A stretch of 19,230 nt of DNA. It comes from JABCPE02 sp963516475 (lineage in GTDB: Bacteria; Bacteroidota; Bacteroidia; Flavobacteriales; Weeksellaceae). Position 1 is the stretch's first letter; every line of letters begins with the position of its first letter. Below the pieces are notes generated by a model. The model searched no databases. It saw only the letters and a program-made list of their open reading frames with translations, and was not told the DNA's origin. Below are positions 14,155-19,230 of this stretch, one piece after another. The translations under genes were made by a program, and so were the position numbers. The stretch is from NCBI GenBank assembly GCA_963516475.1, contig CAUQBR010000020.1, forward strand, positions 1-19,230, given 5' to 3'.

Positions 14155-14394
14155 TTGTTTCAGAAAATAATCATATTTCCTTTTGTGATGCTGGTTCGCT
14201 TTTATCAGCTGGCTATTTCGCCGTGGCTGGGGAGCAACTGCCGTTATCAGCCCACATGTTCTCAGTATATGCTGGAAGCCCTGAAAACACACGGTCTTCT
14301 GAAAGGATTATTTTTAGGAACAAAGAGAATTTTGAGCTGTCATCCATGGGGAGGCAGCGGCTATGACCCAGTTCCACCTAAAAAAAGAAAGTAA
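14155..14394 (+). CDS. yidD: Membrane protein insertion efficiency factor YidD
   Basis: A 79-residue peripheral inner-membrane protein that assists YidC/Sec-dependent insertion. Motifs: an N-terminal amphipathic/hydrophobic stretch (4-14), RFYQLAISPWLGSNCRYQPT (15-34), TCSQYMLEAL (34-43) and HPWGGSGYDPVPP (63-75). Cysteines 29, 35 and 62 are at the conserved family positions. The start is a TTG at 14155: a stop lies upstream at 14128-14130, there is no in-frame ATG or GTG in between, and the next internal ATG (14188) would cut away the conserved N-terminal segment. lgt begins 7 bp after its stop, so the two are co-transcribed and both serve envelope protein biogenesis. Confidence 0.92.
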   Translation: MFQKIIIFPFVMLVRFYQLAISPWLGSNCRYQPTCSQYMLEALKTHGLLKGLFLGTKRILSCHPWGGSGYDPVPPKKRK

Positions 14395-14401
14395 ATTTAA
14401 A

Positions 14402-15673
14402 ATGAAAGATAAAATAAGATTTTTTATTCTGTTTGCATTATTGCCGTTTCAGTTGTTCTTTTCACAAGAATACAAAAATGGTTTTTCCAACGGAAGTATA
14501 GTAACTAAAAAGGGAAGCACTCCTGTAAAAATATTTGTAAGCCCTGATATGAAGCAGGTTTATGATGCTCTCGGTTCAGAGAATGCAGATGTTTTGGTTA
14601 TTCTTAATAAATACAATACAGAGCTGTCCAGCCAGAGAGAATATGAGTATTTGGCTCCATATTATGAGGAGTTTAAAAAGAAAGGCTATTTTATTCTTAA
14701 TGAGAATTTTATGCCTGTCGGCGAGGAAGGAATGTCCGCAGAATCCCTTAAAAGCTACAAATATATTTTGAAATCCAATCAGCTGACAAAGCTGGATTCA
14801 CAGATGAGTAAAATGGTATGGCTAAATACCGAGTTTAGCATTTGGAATCCAAATGAAGGCATAGATATTTTTGGTTTTAAACTGAGATATTACGGGCTGA
14901 TGTTTGTTTTTGCTTTTGGATTTGGAATTTTGATAATGAGACAAATTTTCAAAATTGACAATGTAGATGATAAATTCATAGATCCGCTCTTTACATGGAC
15001 ATTGCTGGGAACTATTTTTGGGGCGAGAATAGGGCATGTGGTTTTCTATGAACCGAGTTTGTTTGTAACGGATTTTTGGAGTGTTTTCCTGCCCATCAGG
15101 ACAAAACCTACGCTGGAATTTACAGGTTTTTCTGGGCTGGCGAGCCATGGAGCTACTATCGCATTGATTTTGACGACTTTATATTATAGTTATAGAATTA
15201 TTAAGAAAAATCCTTTTTGGGTTTATGACAGATTAGGAATTGTTATTGCATTAGGAGGGGCTTTTGTGCGAATGGGGAATTTTTTCAATTCTGAAATTAT
15301 CGGAAAACCAGCGAGCGAGACTTCACCGTTTGCGATACTTTTCCCACAGCAGAGCATGGAATATGGAGCCATAGTTCCGAGATATCCTACTCAGCTTTTT
15401 GAGGCTTTTGGGTATGTTTGTTTATTTATTTTATTGGCTGTTTTGTACAAATTTACTCGTAAAAAATATCAGCAGGGATGGCTGTTCGGGCTGTTTTTTG
15501 TGATACTTTGGAGTATTCGTTTCTTTGTGGAATTCCTGAAAGAGCCGCAGGGAGATGAGGTAATCACATTTGCAGGGCTCAATACTGGGCAGGTTCTGAG
15601 TATTCCATTTATGCTGGCAGGTGTGGCGATTATGATTTATTCTAAGAAAAATAAAATAGAACCAGCCGAATAA
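14402..15673 (+). CDS. lgt: Prolipoprotein diacylglyceryl transferase with an extra N-terminal extracytoplasmic domain
   Basis: Inner-membrane enzyme that transfers diacylglycerol from phosphatidylglycerol to the lipobox cysteine of prolipoproteins. The Lgt core occupies about residues 145-415 with its membrane helices and key elements: LRYYGLM (161-167), FSGLASHGA (243-251) with H249, VRMGNFFNSEIIG (289-301) with R290, N293 and N296, PRYPTQLFE (326-334), and RFFVEFLKEPQ (373-383). These match the residues known to be needed in E. coli Lgt (Tyr26, His103, Arg143, Asn146, Arg239). Unusually, it begins with a signal-peptide-like segment (1-22, FFSQ) and about 120 extra residues that would be extracytoplasmic, containing a KIFVSPDMKQVYDAL element. 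Typical Lgt proteins are about 260-300 residues; this is 423. I start at ATG 14402; a start at 14363 would overlap yidD. Confidence 0.92.
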   Translation: MKDKIRFFILFALLPFQLFFSQEYKNGFSNGSIVTKKGSTPVKIFVSPDMKQVYDALGSENADVLVILNKYNTELSSQREYEYLAPYYEEFKKKGYFILNENFMPVGEEGMSAESLKSYKYILKSNQLTKLDSQMSKMVWLNTEFSIWNPNEGIDIFGFKLRYYGLMFVFAFGFGILIMRQIFKIDNVDDKFIDPLFTWTLLGTIFGARIGHVVFYEPSLFVTDFWSVFLPIRTKPTLEFTGFSGLASHGATIALILTTLYYSYRIIKKNPFWVYDRLGIVIALGGAFVRMGNFFNSEIIGKPASETSPFAILFPQQSMEYGAIVPRYPTQLFEAFGYVCLFILLAVLYKFTRKKYQQGWLFGLFFVILWSIRFFVEFLKEPQGDEVITFAGLNTGQVLSIPFMLAGVAIMIYSKKNKIEPAE

Positions 15674-15675
15674 GG

Positions 15676-15711
15676 TTGATTTACAAGGTTTTTGCTTTGT
15701 AATCAATTTTT
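15676..15711 (+). terminator. Probable terminator after lgt
   Basis: TTGAT/TACAA (15676-15680, 15682-15686) pairs with TTGTA/ATCAA (15697-15706) with a bulged T, followed by five Ts (15707-15711). The stem is AT-rich and bulged. The hydrolase gene starts 14 bp later with no own promoter visible, so some read-through is likely. Confidence 0.5.
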
Positions 15712-15725
15712 GAAAAAGAAGAAAA

Positions 15726-16502
15726 ATGATTTTAAATTCAAAAATTTACGGACAGGAAATTCAGGAAACTCCTCTGTTGGTTTTTCATGGGTTGTTCGGA
15801 ATATCAGATAATTGGGGGACTTTCGGAAGGGAATTTGGTCAGTGGATGCCTTGCCATTTGGTGGATTTGAGAAACCACGGAAAAAGTTTTCATTCGGATG
15901 AAATGTCTCATCAGATAATGGCGGAGGATATTTTAAATTATATCAATCATTATCAATTAGATAAGGTCAATCTTCTGGGGCATTCGCTTGGCGGTAAGGC
16001 AGTGATTCAGTTTGCGATTTCTTATCCAGAAAGGGTAAATAAACTTATCGTAGCAGATATAGCGCCAAGGGCTTACAGACCGCATCATCAGACCGCTTTT
16101 GAAGCCTTGCAAAGTGTGGATTTTTCTGCTGTTTCTGCTCGTAAAGATGTGGAACTTCAGCTGGAAAAATACATTACAGACAGGGCCATGCTTTTATTTC
16201 TTCTTAAAAATCTCTATTGGGAACAAGAAAACAAACTGAGCTGGAGATTTAACCTAAAAACTCTTTCCGAAAAATATGCTGATTTGGTCGGAAATATAGA
16301 GGAAAAAGGTGTTTTCGCCGGGAAAACTTTATTCCTCGCTGGCGAAAAATCTAATTACATCCTTCCAGAAGATGAAATCCTAATTCGTGAGAAATTCCCT
16401 GACAGCCAGATTGTTAAAATTAAAAATGCAGGGCATTGGCTTCAAGTAGATAATTCGCAAGATTTTAACAATTCTGTTAAAGATTTTTTAACAAAAGGTT
16501 AA
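15726..16502 (+). CDS. Alpha/beta-hydrolase (YbfF-like esterase/thioesterase)
   Basis: A 258-residue cytosolic alpha/beta-hydrolase that probably cleaves ester or thioester bonds, similar to E. coli YbfF and mitochondrial ABHD11. Motifs are the oxyanion-hole region VFHGLFG (19-25), DNWGTFGREF (28-37), LVDLRNHGKS (45-54), the nucleophile elbow GHSLGG with S87, and the catalytic histidine H237 in NAGHWLQ. D111 in VADIAPR sits just after the core strand, where the YbfF acid residue is placed; I infer it completes the triad. No signal peptide. The length fits the family. It lies between lgt and the aldehyde dehydrogenase operon; a weak terminator precedes it. Natural substrate unknown. Confidence 0.87.
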   Translation: MILNSKIYGQEIQETPLLVFHGLFGISDNWGTFGREFGQWMPCHLVDLRNHGKSFHSDEMSHQIMAEDILNYINHYQLDKVNLLGHSLGGKAVIQFAISYPERVNKLIVADIAPRAYRPHHQTAFEALQSVDFSAVSARKDVELQLEKYITDRAMLLFLLKNLYWEQENKLSWRFNLKTLSEKYADLVGNIEEKGVFAGKTLFLAGEKSNYILPEDEILIREKFPDSQIVKIKNAGHWLQVDNSQDFNNSVKDFLTKG

Positions 16503-16520
16503 TCATAACATAGATCAATT

Positions 16521-16548
16521 TTTGTGTGAATAAAAATTTTTATATTTA
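16521..16548 (+). promoter_or_regulatory. Possible promoter of the aldehyde dehydrogenase-SDR operon
   Basis: TTTG (16521-16524), a 16-nt spacer and TATATTTA (16541-16548), one mismatch from TAnnTTTG. The box ends 23 nt before ATG 16572, a distance like that at other genes here. Both elements fall within the inverted repeat 16521-16554. The spacer is slightly short. Confidence 0.4.
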
Positions 16549-16554
16549 CACAAA
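16521..16554. repeat. 12-bp inverted repeat upstream of the aldehyde dehydrogenase gene
   Basis: TTTGTGT-G-AATA (16521-16532) pairs with TATT-T-ACACAAA (16543-16554) with one G/T wobble and a 10-bp AT spacer. It ends 17 bp before ATG 16572. It may be the hydrolase terminator (but only TTT follows) or an operator over the dehydrogenase promoter. Confidence 0.6.
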
Positions 16555-16571
16555 TTTAAAAATTTAAAATT

Positions 16572-17957
16572 ATGTCAAGCATTAAAACTATAAATCCTGC
16601 CACAAGCGAGGTATTAAAAGAATATCCAGAGATGACATCTGGCGAGGTTTCAGAAATTATCGCACAAGCTGATAAAACCTTTAAAGAATGGCGTAAAAAG
16701 CCTTTTTCAGAAAGAGCAAAAGTACTCTATAATGCCGCAAGAATCATGCGTGAGCGCAAAGAAGAGTTGGGTAAATTATGCTCTATCGAGATGGGAAAAC
16801 TTCACAGAGAAGGTATCGCAGAGGTGGAACTTTGTGCAGGTATTTTTGAATATTATGCAGAAAATGGAGAAAAACTATTGGCGGATAAGCCTTTGGAAAC
16901 ACCACACGGAAAGGCATTTTTGTCTTATGAGCCAATAGGTGTGATTTTGAGCGTTCAGCCTTGGAATTTCCCTTTCTATCAGACTACTCGTTCTGCTGCG
17001 CCTAACCTTATCGTAGGAAATACTATAGTGATGAAACACGCATCTAATGTGCCGCAGGCGGGAGAAATGATGGAAAAAATTCTTTTAGAAGCGGGAGCGC
17101 CTAAGGGAGCTTATACTAATATTTTTGTCCCTGGTTCTAAAGTATCAGAACTGCTGGACGACCCAAGAATAAAAGGAGCTGCCCTTACAGGAAGTGAACC
17201 AGCAGGAGCGAGTTTCGCATCTGCAGCAGGGAAAAATGTGAAAAAATCAATCTTGGAACTTGGTGGAAGTGATGCTTTCATCGTTATGCCAGATGCTGAT
17301 TTAGATAAAGCTGTAGAAACGGCTGTGAATGGCAGACTATGGAATGCAGGGCAGGTGTGCGTTTCTCCGAAGAGAGTTATCATTCCAGAAAGCCTTTATC
17401 CAGCATTCCTTGAAAAAGCTACTCAGCTATTTGGAAATGCTAAAGTGGGAGATCCTCTTGACCCAGAAACTCAGTTGGCACCTTTAAGCAGTGTGAAGGC
17501 GAGAGAAGATGTTTTATCTCAAGTAGAAAAAGCCGTGGCACAAGGAGCAAAACTAGTGGTAGGAGGTAAAAAAATAGAAGGTCCAGGAGCATTTATGCAG
17601 CCTACTATTTTGACAGATATCAAAAAAGGAATGGACGCTTATTCAGATGAAATATTTGGGCCAGTACTGATGATTTATTCTGTGAAAAATATGGACGAAG
17701 CCGTAGATTTGGCTAATGATACTAAATACGGTCTTGGTGGAACGGTTTTCGGAACGGATGTAGAGGAAGCAGTGAAAATCGCACGAAGAATAGATACAGG
17801 AATGGTCTATATAAACCATGTGACAGGGATTTCGCCAGAACTTCCATTCGGAGGAACGAAAAACTCTGGATATGGTAGAGAGCAGTCCATAGAGGGAATA
17901 TATGAGTTCGTTAATTCTAAACTAATCAGGGTAACTACTCCTGATGCAGATTATTAA
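16572..17957 (+). CDS. NAD(P)-dependent aldehyde dehydrogenase, succinate-semialdehyde dehydrogenase type
   Basis: A 461-residue cytosolic aldehyde dehydrogenase that oxidises an aldehyde to its carboxylate with NAD(P)+. Motifs: VQPWNFPFYQ (128-137) with N132, KHASN (155-159) with cofactor-site K155, TGSEPAG (206-212), the general base E229 in LELGGSDAF, and the nucleophile C263 in NAGQVCVSPKR; then EIFGPV and the C-terminal PFGGTKNSGYGRE. Length and motifs (ELGGSDAF, PFGGTKNSGYGRE) fit the SSADH/Sad (YneI) group, so succinate semialdehyde or a related small aldehyde is the likely substrate, an inference. It has its own upstream region with a palindrome. The downstream SDR gene starts 4 bp after its stop, so the two form an operon. 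Confidence 0.93.
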   Translation: MSSIKTINPATSEVLKEYPEMTSGEVSEIIAQADKTFKEWRKKPFSERAKVLYNAARIMRERKEELGKLCSIEMGKLHREGIAEVELCAGIFEYYAENGEKLLADKPLETPHGKAFLSYEPIGVILSVQPWNFPFYQTTRSAAPNLIVGNTIVMKHASNVPQAGEMMEKILLEAGAPKGAYTNIFVPGSKVSELLDDPRIKGAALTGSEPAGASFASAAGKNVKKSILELGGSDAFIVMPDADLDKAVETAVNGRLWNAGQVCVSPKRVIIPESLYPAFLEKATQLFGNAKVGDPLDPETQLAPLSSVKAREDVLSQVEKAVAQGAKLVVGGKKIEGPGAFMQPTILTDIKKGMDAYSDEIFGPVLMIYSVKNMDEAVDLANDTKYGLGGTVFGTDVEEAVKIARRIDTGMVYINHVTGISPELPFGGTKNSGYGREQSIEGIYEFVNSKLIRVTTPDADY

Positions 17958-17961
17958 TATT

Positions 17962-18681
17962 ATGCAAAATTTAAAAGGAAAAACAGCCCTCGTAACAGGT
18001 GGAGGGCGAGGATTAGGTAAAGCCGTAGCTTTGGCTTTGGCGGCAGAAGGTGTAAATGTAGCCATTACAGGTAGAAATGAAAACAATCTAAAATCCGTAG
18101 TTGCTGAGATAGAGAGCAAAGGTGTGAAATCATCTTATTCAGTTTTTGATGTAACTGATAAAAAGCAAGTTTTTGCTTCGTTAGAAAAATTACAAAATGA
18201 TTTCGGGAAGTTTGATATTCTTATCAATAATGCTGGAATAGCGGCTTTCGGAGGAATTTTAGAAATGGATGATGAGCAGTGGGAAGACATTGTAAAGACC
18301 AATCTTTTTGGGCCTTACTATGTGGTGAAAGCTGTGGTGCCAGGGATGGTGGAGAAAAAATTAGGCGATGTGGTGAATATTTCTTCAACAGCAGGTCTGA
18401 AAGGAAATGCGCTTACTTCGGCATATTCTGCATCTAAATTTGGATTGATAGGAATGTCAGAATCTATGATGTTTGAACTTCGTAAGCAGAACATTCGTGT
18501 GGCGACCCTTACACCGAGTACGATTTCAACGGATATGGCTAAAACAGACCTGAAAATCACGGATGGAAACCCTGAAAAGGTGCTTCAGCCAGAGGATTTC
18601 GCGGAGCTGGTAATAGATTTATTAAAGCTGAACAAGAGAGCAATGCTGGCTTCGGCGGCTCTTTGGTCTACAAATCCATAA
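17962..18681 (+). CDS. FabG-like short-chain dehydrogenase/reductase
   Basis: A 239-residue classical SDR, a Rossmann-fold NAD(P)H oxidoreductase. Motifs: TGGGRGLG (12-19), the NNAG element (89-92), the catalytic triad S142 (NISSTAG), Y155 and K159 (YSASKFG), and PSTIST after it. The sequence is closest in type to 3-ketoacyl-ACP reductase-like proteins, but no fatty-acid genes surround it and the annotation as FabG is not justified. I start at ATG 17962, 4 bp after the dehydrogenase stop; an alternative ATG at 17944 would overlap the dehydrogenase gene and add 6 residues. Co-transcription with the aldehyde dehydrogenase suggests a shared alcohol/aldehyde or keto-compound route. A strong terminator follows. 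Confidence 0.9.
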   Translation: MQNLKGKTALVTGGGRGLGKAVALALAAEGVNVAITGRNENNLKSVVAEIESKGVKSSYSVFDVTDKKQVFASLEKLQNDFGKFDILINNAGIAAFGGILEMDDEQWEDIVKTNLFGPYYVVKAVVPGMVEKKLGDVVNISSTAGLKGNALTSAYSASKFGLIGMSESMMFELRKQNIRVATLTPSTISTDMAKTDLKITDGNPEKVLQPEDFAELVIDLLKLNKRAMLASAALWSTNP

Positions 18682-18705
18682 AAATCACTTTTTTTAACCA
18701 TATTA

Positions 18706-18741
18706 AAAGAGACTTTGGCTTATCTTTGCCAAAGTCTTTTT
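18706..18741 (+). terminator. Rho-independent terminator of the aldehyde dehydrogenase-SDR operon
   Basis: AGACTTTGGC (18710-18719) pairs perfectly with GCCAAAGTCT (18728-18737), extended by a G/T wobble and three A-T pairs. The loop is 8 nt and T-run 18737-18741 closes it. Its loop contains the likely -7 box of the next gene. Confidence 0.88.
18721..18728 (+). promoter_or_regulatory. -7 box (TATCTTTG) of trpG inside the preceding terminator
   Basis: TATCTTTG is a full TAnnTTTG match and identical to the tRNA-Lys -7 box. It ends 26 nt before ATG 18755 and falls in the loop and first base of the descending arm of the terminator hairpin. No TTG -33 element is clear at the expected distance. 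Confidence 0.5.
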
Positions 18742-18754
18742 ATTTAAAAATTGC

Positions 18755-19230
18755 ATGAAAATATTGGTGCTTGATAATTATGACAGTTTCACTTACAATT
18801 TGGTTCAGATGGTGGAACAGATTGTAGGGAAGGAGTTTGTCTATGTTTTTAAAAATGATGAAATTTCAATGAAAGAAGTAGAAAAATACGATAAAATCAT
18901 CCTTTCTCCAGGACCAGGCGTGCCTAATGAAGCAGGAATTTTGCTGGATATGATAAAGGAATTTGCGCCAAAGAAACCTATTTTAGGCGTTTGCCTTGGT
19001 TTACAGGCGATTGCAGAGGCGTTTGGCGGAAAGCTGATTAACTTGAATAATGTCTATCATGGAGTTGGGATTTCTACGGCTATCATTGAAGATAATGCTA
19101 AGATATTCAGAGGTTTGCCTTCTGAAATCATTACAGGAAGATACCACTCTTGGGCGGTGGATTCTCATGATTTCCCTGAAGAGTTACAAATCACGGCTGT
19201 AGATGAACAGGGCATCATCATGGCATTACA
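18755..19230 (+). CDS. trpG: Glutamine amidotransferase subunit of anthranilate/aminodeoxychorismate synthase (partial)
   Basis: The first 158 codons of a class I glutamine amidotransferase; the 3' end is beyond the window. It releases ammonia from glutamine for the partner synthase acting on chorismate. Motifs: LDNYDSFTYNLVQ (6-18), SPGPGVPNEAG (51-61) and the catalytic nucleophile C80 in GVCLGLQAIAE. YHGV (101-104) and RYHSW match the family; the catalytic His/Glu near the C terminus is not in view. Sequence alone cannot separate TrpG (tryptophan) from PabA (folate), as one protein may serve both; the genes after the edge would decide. It starts at ATG 18755 after a terminator, so it opens a new transcription unit. 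Confidence 0.9.
   Translation, partial: MKILVLDNYDSFTYNLVQMVEQIVGKEFVYVFKNDEISMKEVEKYDKIILSPGPGVPNEAGILLDMIKEFAPKKPILGVCLGLQAIAEAFGGKLINLNNVYHGVGISTAIIEDNAKIFRGLPSEIITGRYHSWAVDSHDFPEELQITAVDEQGIIMAL

Noticed and set aside
1..19230. CRISPR arrays, insertion sequences, prophage or integrase genes
   Set aside because: I looked for regularly spaced repeats, transposase or integrase motifs and terminal inverted repeats and saw none.

Overview
The window looks like chromosomal DNA of a flavobacterium, most likely from the Weeksellaceae (Chryseobacterium/Riemerella/Bergeyella-like). That placement is an inference. It rests on low GC, secreted proteins whose signal peptides end in -AQ or -SQ (NAQ, YAQ, FSQ), a DUF2723/GT117 glycosyltransferase, a TonB-dependent receptor, no Shine-Dalgarno sequences, and repeated Bacteroidota-type promoters with a TAnnTTTG -7 box. 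I cannot name the genus.

Layout: (1) 1-700: the 5' part of a tRNA-Lys(UUU) gene on the minus strand, then a divergent shikimate kinase gene. (2) 780-1930: a very AT-rich stretch with two small minus-strand genes of unknown function (a coiled-coil protein and an Asn-rich secreted protein), a perfect 22-bp tandem repeat and a kdsA terminator. (3) 1930-6315: two separately transcribed minus-strand envelope genes, kdsA (KDO-8-phosphate synthase, for LPS) and a 1161-residue membrane glycosyltransferase of the GT117/TMEM260 type. (4) 6446-9029: a compact plus-strand operon with its own promoter and a strong terminator, encoding a TonB-dependent receptor and a secreted thioredoxin-fold protein. (5) 9028-11347: a minus-strand pair, an FkbM-type methyltransferase followed by a Wzx-like flippase, translationally coupled through TAATG. 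(6) 11465-14070: an RluB-type 23S rRNA pseudouridine synthase, an extended/atypical SDR and an Imm53-like immunity protein with an extra C-terminal half. (7) 14109-15711: yidD then lgt; Lgt carries an unusual N-terminal signal peptide plus extracytoplasmic domain. (8) 15726-18741: an alpha/beta hydrolase, then a two-gene operon of aldehyde dehydrogenase and FabG-like SDR. (9) 18755-end: the start of trpG/pabA, cut by the window edge.

Functionally the window is mostly housekeeping with a strong cell-envelope theme: LPS core sugar, protein O-glycosylation, glycan flipping, lipoprotein acylation, membrane insertion and outer-membrane import. Three observations stand out. The receptor's only two cysteines form a CxxC in the plug domain, and the next gene encodes a CxxC thioredoxin. 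Lgt has an extra N-terminal domain. The Imm53-like protein has an unrecognised C-terminal half and no visible toxin partner. No CRISPR array, IS element, prophage or integrase was seen. I did not find a clear new multi-gene system; the receptor/thioredoxin pair is the best candidate.
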